Part shown: positions 50,401 through 59,930 of the stretch, piece after piece
Layout of the letters: the number at the start of each line of letters is the position of its first letter
Position numbering within the stretch: the first letter of the stretch is position 1
Assembly (NCBI GenBank): GCA_014218235.1
Contig: CM024760.1
Location: forward strand, 8,412,049-8,476,048
Direction of reading: 5' to 3'
Length of the DNA stretch: 64,000 nt
Source of the DNA: Colocasia esculenta
Lineage: Eukaryota; Streptophyta; Magnoliopsida; Alismatales; Araceae
The notes under the pieces: generated by a model
Told to the model about the DNA's origin: nothing
Databases searched by the model: none
What the model saw: the letters and a program-made list of their open reading frames with translations, nothing else
Position numbers and translations under genes: made by a program

Positions 50401-53400
50401 AATTTGCATGAACTGGTACGGTAAAAAAATAGGGTTGATTACATATATACCCCTGAGATTGATCGAAATAACATGTGTACCCTTGAAATCACCTATCCCT
50501 GCTGTTAGGTTCCATCTTTCCCGACTACGAGTGAGTTAAAAGATGGAAATGACTAAGTTACCCTCAACATTAAATCTTTTACAAATATAAAAAACAACAC
50601 TTAGCTAGGTAAATGTCCATGGGCTGGGGGTGCTGGTGGAGCAGGGGTTTCCCCCTCTGGCAGTGAGGAGAGATAAAGAGAGAGTTGGTCCTGGTGAGGG
50701 TAGTCTATCACTCATCAGAGTGTTCAAGAGACCTGGTGATGATGATGGAGCAGCTCAGCCTTGGCAGTGGTATATCTGCTGCAGCACACTTCGAGTTCGA
50801 GGAGCCTCTTCACTGATGAAGCCCACAACACGATCTCCCCCCTACTCTCTCTTTCTCCTAATTCTTGATTGACAAGAATTAGATGATGATATGTATCGTT
50901 GGTTTGGGCAGTTTGACTGGGAAAGTGGCTGCAGATCACAGTCACAAGTGGGTGTCAAGGAGCCCCCAGATAATAGTGAGGTAAAAATTTCCACTCTGCA
51001 TGGCACCATCCCACTGAGTCAATAAGTGCTGGGGAAGAAGTCATATATATTAGTCTGCTCCCATCAATTTTTTTCTCATGCTTCCATTTTAGAAAAGAAG
51101 TGCCATTTTGCTCATCTGGGTTAATCTCATTATTCTTTCAGTGGGGCAAGGATGGGAGTTTCGGTTTTGGTTTCGGGATCGCCCAGGCTCGAAACCAAAA
51201 CCATTTCGGTTTCGTTTCGGCTGGTTTCGGCCGGTCTCGGGCGGCCTCAAGAGGAGAGTGCCCCGGTTTCGGTCTGGTTTCGGATGAAACTAATTACAAT
51301 ATTATTTTTTTTCAGTTTCGGAAATGCTACAGTAGTTTCTGCCGATTTTGTTTCGGTCATGGCCTAAACCAACAACCATGCAGTGGGGGCACTGATGGGC
51401 AGGGGTGGGGCTTCGGTGTGCTACAGTTGGGGTGGAGAGATGGATGAGAGAGAGAGAGAGAGAGGAGAGATTTTATGTCTTTTTTCTCTTATTTCACATT
51501 TCCATTCATTCTTGAGTCTTGACAGAATATTCCTGAAGTTCAAATGGGCAGTTAAACCCCAGGGATATAACTGATCATTTCCTCTAAATACTCAGTATAC
51601 TTGATGGGGTGAAGATTTGAAGAGTATACACGAGAATACACCAGGTTTCAGGGGTATATATGTAATTATCCAAAAGATTATGACCATAATTAGTTTTCTT
51701 TATGCTTTATTCCTTGATTCCTAATTTGATCTTAGTGCAGTGGTTTGGAGAAAAGGCCTGAGAGGAAAGTTGAATAATTTGGCAATTCAGCTGAGAAAGA
51801 ACTGCAACCATCCTGATCTCTTAGAGTCTGTTTATGATGGATCACGTATGCTTCCTATAGTTTGTCTATCCCTGTTCAGTCAATTCTGATTAAAAAGTCT
51901 CCTATTGAACCTTTATTCTATCTAATTCACAGATTTCTATCCACCTATTGATAAGCTGGTGGAACAGTGTGGTAAATTTCACTTGCTTGATAGACTATTG
52001 AAGCTGTTATTAGCACAGAAACACAAAGTATGAATGTTATTCATTGATTCTTGTCTCATCAGCTTCATCTTTTTGGATGAAAGTTATTGATTCTTTAAAT
52101 CATCAAGTCTGATTTCCCACTAAAACAAATATTTCAGGTTCTGATTTTCTCTCAGTGGACTAAGGTTTTGGATATTATAGATTATTATTTTGGTGAAAAG
52201 GGACTAGAAGTTTGTAGAATTGATGGAAGCGTGGGACTCAATGAAAGGAGAAGGCAGGTTGGTATATCTCACCAGGGACCTTTATGTGAACCTGATGTAA
52301 AGTAATATTAGTAACTGTTATTGTAGTCCATTTTCATTTTCCTGAATCTGTAGTTCATTACATCTCTGAATTTTCTCTCTCAAAGTTGCATGATCCAACC
52401 TTACGCTTGGAATGTTTTTACTCAAGTTTTCATTCTATTCACATTTTCTTTGCCTTTTCATGCATCCATTATTGTTCATCTGTTTCTATGAATTTAACTG
52501 ATAACTACACTTGAATAATGTTCATCAGATTGATGCCTTCAATGATTTGAATAGCAATGTGAGGATATTTCTTCTCAGCACCAGAGCTGGTGGGCTTGGT
52601 ATCAATCTCACCGCTGCAGATACTTGTATATTATATGATAGTGATTGGGTAATGCTACTTCAAACTATGACTCGTCTCTATTGTGATAAATTTAAAGGCA
52701 GTTGATTAAATACTTTATATGCAAATCCAGAATCCTCAAATGGATCTACAGGCCATGGATCGGTGCCACAGGATTGGGCAAACAAGGCCTGTACATGTTT
52801 ACAGGCTGGCTACAGCAAATTCAATTGAAGTAGGACATTCACTTTCAGTTTATTTATGTATCTCATTAGAATTTTTTTGGTTATAGTTAATAAATCATTC
52901 CTGTTTGCAGGGGCGGATGTTGAAAAGGGCTTTTGCTAAGCTCAAACTGGAGCATGTTGTTATTGGTAAAGGACACTTCGAACAAGAGAGAAAACTTGAT
53001 ACGATCGAGGTTAGTGTATTTCTTCATTCACCAGGGCTTGAGTAAATACTGCATCGTAATGTAGCTTAAAAACCACATATTTCTTGGCAACGTTTGCTTG
53101 TGTTTCGCATGCTGGCGATCATCTGCTTCTTGGGGTCTTCAAATCAGGGACATGATTTCCTGTTTCAGTATGTTTAGACCTTGTTGTCCATGCGGGCTGC
53201 AAATTTGTTCTTTTATGCTGGTTTTTGGTTTATGTATGTTCTGCATTTAGAGTAGTTGCTTCTTGTCCTGAGATTAAATACCTTCTCGGTTAGGACTCTG
53301 AGCTGTTGGCTTTGCTCCGGGATGAGGAGGATGAAGAAGACAAGCTAGTCCAGAGGGACATCATTGATGAAGATCTGCTTAGGGTTCTGGATCGCAGCGA

Positions 53401-53542
53401 CCTTATCGTAGGAGATGACCATGGTGGGAAGAAGCATGACACGAACGAGGAAGTCACATCTCTTCCTTTGAAAGGACCGGGCTGGGAGGTGGTGCTGCCG
53501 GCTAAAGCTGGTGGAGGCCTGCTCTCTGCAGTTAACAGCTGA
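33198..53542 (+). CDS. DDM1: DDM1-type SNF2 chromatin remodeller (15 exons; apparent 1-bp frameshift in exon 8)
   Basis: Known role of the family (DDM1 in plants, LSH/HELLS in animals): an ATP-dependent nucleosome remodeller that lets DNA methyltransferases act on heterochromatin and transposons. Exons: 33198-33287, 33682-33990, 34079-34174, 36714-37060, 37141-37327, 37483-37658, 49983-50052, 50180-50368, 51741-51845, 51933-52027, 52138-52257, 52529-52648, 52731-52829, 52911-53009 and 53294-53542. Motifs: acidic N-terminus with KLDELLTQTQLYSEFLLEKM, Walker A QMGLGKT near residue 240, DEGH box at 342-345 (split by intron 5), LTGTPLQNN at 369-377, STRAGGLGINLTAADT and DRCHRIGQTRPV in the C-terminal lobe, and the family tail KGPGWEVVLP. 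The expected length is 783 residues, close to known DDM1. Exon 8 lacks one base in a T run at 50213-50216, giving a stop at 50219-50221 after about 438 residues. Every other exon joins in phase. Intron 6 is 12.3 kb and full of transposons. Confidence 0.93.
34777..34964. mobile_element. 188-bp MITE in DDM1 intron 3
   Basis: Inverted arms AGTAGTCTTGCAATAAAG and CTTTATTGCAAGACTACT extend to the ends. The spacer pairs again through CAATCTCATTGGTT and AGCCAATGAGATTG. A perfect 10-bp repeat gataaatgag flanks it (34767-34776 and 34965-34974), suggesting a Mutator-type target duplication. Confidence 0.75.
34975..36713 (+). other. remainder of DDM1 intron 3
   Basis: Intron sequence with no recognisable nested gene or element. 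Short ORFs on either strand lack domains. Confidence 0.5.
38373..38540. mobile_element. double-hairpin GC-rich insert in a (GT)n(TA)n microsatellite
   Basis: A (GT)n(TA)n tract at 38373-38401 and another TA tract at 38522-38536 bracket a GC-rich insert. The insert contains two separate hairpins, GCCGCTGGATGGCA / TGCCATCCAGCGGC and GCTGGGGTGCGGC / GCCGCACCCCAGC, separated by a poly-A run of 16. It is probably a small MITE that targeted TA repeats, in DDM1 intron 6. Confidence 0.65.
39257..39403. repeat. 75-bp tandem duplication
   Basis: Two adjacent units share GTTAGAAAAATTT-GAGGTCTCT, CATCTTCTTTTC-TTATGAACAC and GGGACTTAGACAAAATT with several substitutions. They lie in DDM1 intron 6, just inside the proposed Harbinger end. 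Confidence 0.7.
39834..40397 (-). pseudogene. GRF-type zinc-finger fragment, probably transposon-associated
   Basis: Read on the minus strand, an ATG at 40397 (MSTSMASPLGSV...) is followed by a likely exon 40278-40135. That exon has CPCGKGPCQKRTSKTSKSYG, then GRSFYISPRSK, and splices in phase to 40050-39834 (ANNHRLDSGFFQWVKD ... KLHMSEK, stop). The spacing of Cys residues, the GRSFY core and the FFQWVKD end match GRF zinc fingers, although the usual CGFF reads SGFF. An upstream half-motif (NPHKFFIWVDEV) suggests a second finger, but a TAA separates the two. The C-terminal part looks coiled-coil-like. I infer a decayed gene carried within or beside the Harbinger element. Confidence 0.5.
40905..41290. 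repeat. C/G-homopolymer block with ACCTCCGGTT / AACCGGAGGT inverted repeats
   Basis: A 400-bp block alternates poly-C and poly-G runs of 8-12 with many copies of ACCTCCGGT, CAATCGAAGG and CGGAGGTGGGGT in both orientations. Several neighbouring pairs could form local hairpins. It is preceded from about 40600 by a C/A-rich strand (AAAACCCC-like words, almost no G). Long ORFs in several frames are compositional artefacts. Confidence 0.7.
41290..41690. repeat. degenerate 30-35-bp repeats, GAAAATTGCAGAAAAG type
   Basis: About a dozen irregular units carry AGAAAATTGCA(A/G)AAAAG followed by a short variable C-containing word. The same unit type returns at about 42770-42925, so the two arrays flank the 41840-42640 array. 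Confidence 0.65.
41708..43035. repeat. pair of diverged 100-bp direct repeats flanking the minisatellite
   Basis: The block 41708-41815 (GCACGACTCGGTGGAGCAGT ... GTGCGCTCTCCTGGGC) recurs at about 42940-43035 (GCACGGCTCGATGGAGCGGT ... GTGCGCTCTCTTGGGC), about 1.2 kb apart in the same orientation. With the arrays around them, this implies duplication of a larger composite unit. Confidence 0.7.
41840..42640. repeat. 30-bp minisatellite, GAAAGCCAGGAAATGGCAGG type
   Basis: Roughly 25 units follow the pattern GAAAGCCAGGAAATGGCAGG then GATGTCYGA. The period is mostly 30 bp, and some units are shortened to 10-bp steps (AGGAATGGC). Because 30 is a multiple of three, the minus strand stays open for 204 codons (42458-41844) as a degenerate decapeptide repeat of the type CHFLAFLDIP. 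I regard that ORF as a by-product. Similar units continue to about 43200. Confidence 0.8.
43200..43900. other. unassigned transposon-like sequence
   Basis: No gene is supported. The stretch includes AATAAA signals, a purine-rich GAAAGAAAAAGAAAAGG tract at about 43803-43840 and a short inverted motif ACCGATTTCGGTCGGT near 43652. These could be parts of an LTR, but neither ends nor a target duplication are visible. Confidence 0.35.
44291..44457. mobile_element. small GATTCG-rich element
   Basis: A GC-richer island contains repeated GATTCGCC / GGCGAATC and GGATCGAATCGG words in both orientations. Weakly complementary ends are present (GGTGTGGCGGATCG at the left; CGATGCGTCGAACC at the right). 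It is compatible with a MITE nested in the Harbinger region. No target duplication was identified. Confidence 0.45.
44883..46091 (-). pseudogene. PIF/Harbinger transposase (HARBI1/ALP1-like nuclease), broken
   Basis: The minus-strand sequence starts with ATG at 46091 (MDEEGYWDEVDDTLV) and reads into the family's N-terminal region: HVGRSYSTFRTHPSMF, ATEQLAIFLLEVGH and LREWFQHSNSSETINRHFN. It then enters the DDE nuclease domain. All three acidic positions appear present: Asp in AIDRTHIS (near 45500; the usual Gly is Arg), Asp in GSTTDMRVL (near 45350) and Glu in RNVVEREFGVLK (near 45110). The frame is broken by a TGA at 45986-45984, a TAG just before the first catalytic block, and shifts between the segments. 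The element could therefore not make active transposase. Known role: cuts and joins Harbinger ends with 3-bp target duplications, together with a Myb-like partner. Confidence 0.85.
46126..46318. repeat. three tandem copies of a 60-75-bp unit
   Basis: ATTAACACCCATTAGGCTGA followed by TGGCAACTT and, after a variable gap, AATGAATAATGAGTACATGA-AGCATGT occurs three times in a row. The first copy has an extra GAAAGCATGCACAT. The array lies immediately upstream of the nuclease pseudogene start. Confidence 0.85.
46461..47399 (-). pseudogene. Harbinger SANT/Myb-like DNA-binding protein, broken
   Basis: The ATG at 47399 begins MATQTKRRVLN and reaches a stop (TAA) within 12 codons. The sequence in the same direction still shows the Myb/SANT-like domain: EDGDQVLVNILVEHKV, GFVNGTFTKKAW, then LKNRFKKTCVCHLRKKLGR in another frame. 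The C-terminal conserved block is VDGIPYHILYKAINVMKKLD ending LGLPVHLQLGWILSRL. Several stops and frameshifts separate these pieces. This is the usual partner ORF of plant PIF/Harbinger transposons, which binds transposon ends, and it lies just upstream of the nuclease on the same strand. Confidence 0.75.
47700..49370. repeat. about 167-bp tandem duplication split by a hAT insertion
   Basis: Copy 1 (about 47705-47871) and copy 2 (from 49247) share CTGGAACACAATGGCCACAC, AAGGGGAAGGAGCTAAAG, GTTGAGGATCC and GGAAGAGGGA in order. The hAT element at 47880-49246 inserted at the junction in CCTGGAAC. The duplication is therefore older than the hAT insertion. Confidence 0.8.
47880..49246. mobile_element. 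1.37-kb hAT element carrying a GC-rich gene-like segment
   Basis: The terminal inverted repeats are perfect over 18 bp (TAGGGCTGTAAACGGATC). The target duplications are cctggaac (47872-47879) and cttggaac (49247-49254), 7 of 8 matching. Subterminal regions are rich in CGGATCCGATTCGG-like words. The interior from about 48140 to 48820 is sharply GC-rich (ACCCTATCTCCCC then codon-like GC-rich sequence) and unlike the ends, suggesting a captured host promoter or exon fragment. The 206-codon frame at 48822-48202 has low-complexity Pro/Ser/Arg content and no domain that I recognise. No transposase. Confidence 0.8.
50432..51671. mobile_element. non-autonomous TIR element in DDM1 intron 8
   Basis: The left end GGTTGATTACATATATACCC and the reverse-complemented right end GGATAATTACATATATACCC continue into CCTGAGATTG / CCTGAAACCTGG, forming terminal inverted repeats of about 30 bp. 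The interior holds a TTTCGG/CCGAAA-rich patch at about 51155-51360 that looks like a second, nested element, and a (GA)n tract near 51449. No transposase ORF and no clear target duplication. Confidence 0.65.
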
Positions 53543-54239
53543 AACCAGGTAACGAGGAAGGATGGCCTGCTTTGCGTCGAAGGCCTCCTGCACATATTTT
53601 TTTGGGTATGTTCGCAAATTTAGCTTCTACTGCCTGCCCCGGTGAAATTTTGTTTATGCCCCTGCAAAGTTGTCACGAGGAGACATGAGGAAGGGTTCAT
53701 CGTTGATCCCATTAGGTGATGTTCACTGTGGGCCGTCAGTTTTTGGATAGCTGATTGCATGGCCATGCCCATGCAGCCCCATTTGCATGGTGGTGCTATT
53801 CGCCGTTTGAAGGCAGCAAGAGGTGATTGGTAACATACTGATATAATCACAATGGAAAAATGATCTATTTTCGGAACAATCTATGGCTTTATTTCATGAG
53901 TCGAATGTCTGCAAAGTCATGTTCATCGTAGAACCTCTTGGGTTTTGTTTGGATGCAACTTATGTAGACATGGAGATGCTTAATATGTTCATCATATCTC
54001 TGCACATGATCACATCGGGGCTGGCGCATGCAGGACTAGAACTTGTAGTTGTGGAGGATGGAGCGAGCTTCGATTCGGTATCTGCCCACTCTGAACAGGT
54101 GGTTAATTGCGTGTCTACAAAGATCGATCTGCTAGTCCTTCAAAGCTCTGTTTTGTCCTCCAGCTTAATTCCACTGATCAATGGAGTTCATAGTTGTCAA
54201 GGCCCAAGTGCTTGGGGGGGGGGGGCATAGGCGTAGCCT
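53543..54239 (+). other. DDM1 3' UTR and downstream spacer
   Basis: Transcribed trailer followed by spacer. The 115-codon frame at 53883-54230 has no domain and ends in a poly-G run (about 54217-54228), so it is not called as a gene. Confidence 0.45.
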
Positions 54240-54604
54240 AGACAGTATTTAGGTCACTAATTAAAAAAATTAAATATATCTTTAATATATAAATAAGAAT
54301 AAAATAAATGGAACATTATTTATATGTTAAGTATATATATATGAATTTTTAAGCGATTAAATGTTAGAGAGTGAGTTTTTTGAAAAAGTTATATGCACAT
54401 TGGATGTATTTTGTCAGGTTTTAGATTTTTAATGTTTGGTTTATTTGAATGATAGAATTTGTAGTTAGACTAAATTACAAGGGATTAACAAGTTAGTATT
54501 TTGATGAAATTATCCAAATTATGATTTTTTTTTTCTGAGAGTTGACTTTTTTTAGGAAATAGATAATTATTTTTTGATATTTTTATTAGATTTAGATAAG
54601 ATAT
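54240..54604. mobile_element. left part of a foldback relic split by the retrotransposon
   Basis: From about 54380 the sequence follows the right arm of the 8932-10180 foldback in order: GTTATATGCACATTGGATG, TTTTTAATGTTTGG, GGTTTATTTGAAT, GAGAGTTGACTTTTT and TTTTTGATATTTTTATTAGA, with many substitutions. The retrotransposon interrupts it at 54605. The continuation (TATTTATATGTGATATTTAA, compare TATTTACATGTAATATCTTA) resumes at 63068. Confidence 0.6.
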
Positions 54605-56440
54605 TGTAACGACCCAGAATCCGCATTACCAGTAACAACCAGTAACCCGAATTCTGACCCGCTAACTCACGAGACAAGTTCGAAAGGGTTGGAAGGGATG
54701 TCCGAGGAGACTATATATAAGAAGATACACACCATGCAAAGTTGTAAAATTCCACTATATGAACATAACATATACAACTCATAGTCTGAGCAAAGTACAA
54801 AAGTACAATAAAAAGGTACTACTCACTGCAGCTAAGGAACACCAACATCGGAGTGGTTAGACTCGCCTGGAACGGGAGTCGACGAAGACCCACCTGAAAG
54901 AGAGGGGAGTGAGTCTCAAGAAAGAGACCCAGTAGGGAAATGTAACCCCACCGGCAACAGAACTAAAGTGCGGAAAGTAAAAACTAAAAGTAAGTACACG
55001 TCGCACCACACACAAAATTGTAAACCTCGTGGCTCAGTAACACACACTCACACAAACACAGTAAGTAGGACTCAGTTAGGGTCTGTGGCTCGGCGTCCCG
55101 TCACCACAGAGGCTCTCAACCCCAGCCACGTGTGCACACTACAGACGCTCTCTCTCGCGTCTGGTCCACGACCGGTTTTTCCCCTACGTTTGACCCTAGC
55201 GGTAGAGAAGGGGCTCCACGGAGACCGGCTCAAAACCACCACAAGGAGTACGCATAGGACAGAGTCGCACTCGGCGTCCTGGCTCACTAGCGAAGGACAA
55301 CCACACGTTAGTCATCTAGACGGAGTCGCACCCACGCCTAGGTAACACAACAGAAACGGGCACGCGGTAACGCAACGCGCGTACAACAGACGGAACACAC
55401 TCAATGCCTGAAACTCCGTACAGAAAGTGAACACCTAATGTCACAACTAGTCACTCACATGCACAGGCAGAGTCATACTCTAAGCCTGACCCACATGTGT
55501 TATCAAGGCGGACATCACATGTCAATCACCTCTAAATACAACACTTAAGTCTGCTGGGACACAGGAGATTAACGGCCACATCGATTGCCGCCAATATACA
55601 GTAAACGGCACTCATCATGTCGTTTACCCTGACTTAACGGCCATCGACTATGTCGTTTAAATCACCCATGAAGATCTCAACGTCAACAGATGTGGACGTT
55701 AAGCTCTTCAGTTCCCTAAACCCAGAACTGAACCGAATCAGTTCAATTGGGCAGAATACCCAACACAATTCCGACTGATGGAGGGGAACACTTCCTCTCA
55801 TCAATCCAAACTACCAGAATACCAGAAATAAACAGTCTAACGCTTAGATTGTCCAATACACCCACATTCCGGCATGGTAAACCCAAACCCTAAACCATGA
55901 TTGCACACCGATTCACTTAATTGAGCATGCTGGTTGTTGGGGAAGGTTATAGGGGTTAAGTCCCTACCTCAGAATGCTTAAACAATCCCCGAACAACCAC
56001 TAATCGCGCTGGATTCCCCCGAAGACTCCGCGCGAATCGCACCAAAACCACGCGTTTCCCGCCCGATCGAGCACCGCCACGCGATCCAAGGTCTTCCCAC
56101 GAGCTCACATCAACCAACTGAAGCTGTGGAAATCGAGGAAAAGCAAAGGTGGAGGGAAGGAGAGGAAAGGAGAAGAAAGGGTTCTGTCTCGGGCTGCCCT
56201 ATTTCAACAGGTCGACCAGTCGACGTCAACATCACTGGTCGCTACTGAACCGCCAACGCCTTGACGTCCAGATCGCATGCCGCTAAGTTCAACATCAGAC
56301 GTCCACATCTCTGGACGTGACTCAAAGTCAACGGCTAGCTCTGGCCGTCAACACCAAGTCAACGACAATGGTCTTGTCGTCGACCACACAGAACCTCTAA
56401 TAGACCCAATAAGGATCCATTAAAAACCCGAGACCTTACA
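54605..56440 (-). repeat. 3' LTR of the Ty3/gypsy element
   Basis: In element orientation it starts TGTAAGGTCTCGGG and ends GGGTCGTTACA (TG...CA). A TATA-like CTTATATATAG lies on the minus strand near 54712-54722. It differs from the other LTR by scattered substitutions and small indels, for example a 5-bp gap near 54795, and looks roughly 97% identical by eye. Confidence 0.9.
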
Positions 56441-56456
56441 ACCCTCCCCCCTTAAG
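56441..56456 (-). other. polypurine tract
   Basis: In element orientation the sequence immediately before the 3' LTR is AAGGGGGGAGGGT, the expected primer for plus-strand DNA synthesis. Confidence 0.8.
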
Positions 56457-56548
56457 GAATTTTGCCCTCAAAATTCAAACAACACAAGGAAGAAAGAAAA
56501 CTCACCAAAGAGGTACGGAAACTGCTCGCGCATCTCGTCCTCCCGCTC

Positions 56549-59500
56549 TCATGTCGACTCACCACCGGAGTGCCGCTGCCACGCAACACGAACTAACGGG
56601 ATTGCCTTGTTCCTCAACCTCTGAACTCGGCGATCCTCAATGTGCAACGGAAACTCTGGTACAGTCAACACTGGAGTCACCTCAGACCACTCTGCACTCT
56701 GCAGAACGTGAGACTCGTCAGAAAGGTACCTCCGAAGCATCGACACGTGAATCACATCGTGGACTGCTGCCAACTCTGACGGAAGCTCAAGTCTGTACGC
56801 CAAACCTCCGACTCGCTCAGAAATGGTGAAAGGCCCAATAAAGCGAGGACTCAACTTTCCACGCTTACCAAACCTCACCACTCCTTTCATAGGAGACACA
56901 CGAACAAACACCTGGTCTCCTACCTAAAACTCGAGCGGTCGTCTACGCTGATCTGCATAACTCTTCTGAGCTGACTGAAGCCTCTGCCTCACAAGCTGAA
57001 CTACCTCAACTGCCTGCTGAACCAACTCTGGCCCTGTGACAACTCGTTCGCCAACCTCGAACCAGTCAAGAGGAGTGCGACACGGTCGTCCGTACAAAGC
57101 CTCATATGGTGCCAAACCGATACTGAAGTGGTAGCTATTATTATATGCAAACTCGACCAACGGCAAGTGAGCTGTCCACGACCCCTGCCACTCCAGGCAA
57201 CAAGCTCTAAGCATGTCCTCCAAAGTCTGGATAGTCCGCTCTGACTGACCGTCTGACTGAGGGTGGTAGGCGGAACTAAAAGCCAACTCTGTCCCCAAAG
57301 CTCTCTGGAAACTGCGCCAGAATCCAGAAGTGAAGCGAGGATCCCTGTCTGACACAATAGAGATCGGCACTCCATGCAAAGGAACAATCCGCTCTACGTA
57401 CAACGCGGCCAACCTACTCACACCCCAACTAGTCCTGACAGGCAAGAATCTGGCAGTCTTCGTCAATCTGTCCACAAGAACCCAAATGCTGTCAAAACCT
57501 CCAGCTGTCCTCGGCAAACCACAAACAAAGTCAGTCGTCACATGGTCCCACTTCCACATCGGAATCTTTAACGGCTGCACAAGTCCTCCTGGACGCTGAT
57601 GTTCGGCCTTCATCTGCTGACAGACCAAACACCTCGCAACAAAAGCCGCTATGTCTCTCTTCATCCCAGGCCACCAAAACTGACGTCTCAACCTGTGATA
57701 CATCTTGGTTGACCCTGGATGAATCGAGTACCTGGAACCATGTGCCTCCTGCAAAACAACTCTCCTAATAGACTCCTCAACAGGAACATAGAGTCTATCT
57801 CGGAACCTAACAGTCCCGTCCTCACAAAGCTCAACCTCTGGGAGAAGCAACACACTACACAACTCGGGATCTGACTGCTGAGCCTCAGCAACCTGTCTCA
57901 CAACGGCGGGAGCCGCTAACAAACTGCCCAACACAAACTGACGACGACTGGACGAAACTCTGAAAGACCCCTCTGTCGCAGACTGCCACAACTGCCACTC
58001 TCTAAGCATCAGATGACTCATCTGTGCTTTCCTACTCAAGGCATCTGCAACTACATTCGCCTTTCCAGGCTTATACTCAATGCTGAAATCATAGTCTTTC
58101 AGGTATTCCATCCATCGACGCTGCCTCATATTCAGATCCCTCTGAGAAAACAAGTACCTCAAACTCTGGTGGTCGGTACGGACTACAAAACTCACTCCGT
58201 ACAGGTAAAGACGCCAAATCCGCAAAGCAAACACCACAGCTGCAAGCTCTAGGTCGTGGGTCGGGTAACTCTCCTCGTGGGGCTTAAGCTGGCGAGACGC
58301 ATAAGCCACCACCCGGCCTTGCTGCATCAAGACCGCACCCAAACCAACACCTGAAGCATCTGTGCAAATCTCAAAACCCTCCTCACCTGAAGGTAAGACA
58401 AGAACTGGCGCCGACGTAAGCAGTCGCTTCAACTCTATGAAGCTCTGCTCACACTGCTCCGACCACACAAACGGAACTCCCTTTCTCGTCAACCGAGTCA
58501 AGGGTGCAGCAACCTGAGAAAAGTCTCGAACAAACCTGCGGTAGTAACCTGCCAAACCCAGAAAGCTACGAATCTCAGACACAGATCTGGGCTCTCCCAC
58601 TGCAAAACTGCCTCAACCTTCGCTGGATCCACAGAAACTCCCTCACCTGAGATCACGTGTCCCAAAAAGTGAACCTGTTGTAGCCAAAACTCACACTTAC
58701 TAAGTTTGGCATACAACTGGTGCTCTCGCAAAATCTGCAACACGATCCTCAGGTGCTCGGCGTGCTCCTCCTCCGAAACGGAGTACACCAGAATGTCGTC
58801 AACAAACACTACAACAAACTGGTCCAAGAACTGGCGGAACACCCGATGCATCAGATCCATGAAGGCTGCTGGAGCATTGGTGAGCCCAAACGGCATCACC
58901 AAAAACTCAAAGTGCCCATATCTGGTCCGAAAAGCAGTCCTCTCAATGTCAGAATCTCTAATCCGCAACTGATAGTAGCCCGACCTCAAGTCAATCTTCG
59001 AGAAGACATGAGCAGACTGAAGCTGATCAAAGAGATCATCAATCCTAGGCAAAGGATACCTATTCTTGATGGTCACTTGATTTAGCTTCCTATAATCGAT
59101 ACACAGTCTCAGGCTACCATCCTTCTTCCGGACAAACAAAACAGGAGACCCCCACGGAGAAAAGCTAGGACGAATATAGCCCTTCTCCAACAACTCCTCA
59201 AGCTGCCTCTTCAACTCCCTCAACTCTGCTGGTGCCATGCGGTAAGGTGCCTGAGCAAAAGGTACAGTGCCAGGGACCAACTCTACAGAAAACTCAATCT
59301 CTCTCTCTGGCGGAAGACCAGGCAACTCTTCCGGAAAGACATCCGGAAACTCACACACTACAAGAATGTCCCCCACTTCCGAGGCAATCTGGTCAAGAGT
59401 AACTGCAGAAACTAGGAAACCCTGACAACCAGAAGCAAGTAACCTCCCTGCCCTCAAAGCAGAAACTAAAAAGCGAGAAGTAAGAGGTACGATACCCTGG

Positions 59501-59918
59501 AAGTAGAACGCCGCTTCCCCAGGTATCCGTAAGTGCACCCTCTTCTTCTGGCAATCCATCACTGCACCATACCGCTCTAACCAGTCCATACCCAAAATCA
59601 CATCATAATCATGCAACTGCAAAGCAAACAGACGAGCTGACAACCACTGATCCTGCAACTGCACAGGTACCTCCTCGAGACAGTACCTGCTAACTCAACA
59701 GACTCTCCCGAACTCAACTCTCCAAGGGAGTCTAAAAACTCCTCAGACACAAAAGAGTGAGAGGCACCGGAATCAAACAAAACTCTAGCTGTACAACCAA
59801 AAACTGAAACAGTACCTTCCACCAGGTGAGCTGCCTCCGCGTCTGCACGGGTCAAGTGAGTAACGCGACCTCTACCTCTCGACCCACCAGAACCTCCGGT
59901 CTGCTGACACTGCTGCAC
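56549..59918 (-). pseudogene. pol of the Ty3/gypsy element (PR-RT-RH-INT), broken
   Basis: In transcription order: aspartic protease with DSGASHSFV near 59774; reverse transcriptase with LRLCIDYRKLNQ, the MPFGLTNAPAAF block and FVDD at about 58807-58796; RNase H with CTDASGVGLG near 58350 and RTDHQSLRYL; integrase with an HHCC zinc domain (about 57710-57620) and a DDE core (TTDFVCGLP, SDRDPRF, SDGQSERTIQTLE); then a GPF-type tail (RFIGPFTISERVGG) and a chromodomain-like end. Breaks: a frameshift near 59680 between protease and RT, a frameshift near 58600 between RT and RNase H, and a TAG at 56926-56924 before the integrase tail. Catalytic residues are otherwise present. Confidence 0.9.
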
Positions 59919-59930
59919 GAGAGCCTGCTT

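Noticed and set aside
33198..53542. DDM1 considered as a dead pseudogene because of the exon 8 stop
   Set aside because: All other exons, splice sites and helicase motifs are intact and in phase. A single-base homopolymer deletion is more likely an assembly error or a recent allele.
53883..54230. 115-codon ORF downstream of DDM1
   Set aside because: No domain or splice signals, ends in a poly-G run at a transposon edge, and there is no promoter evidence.
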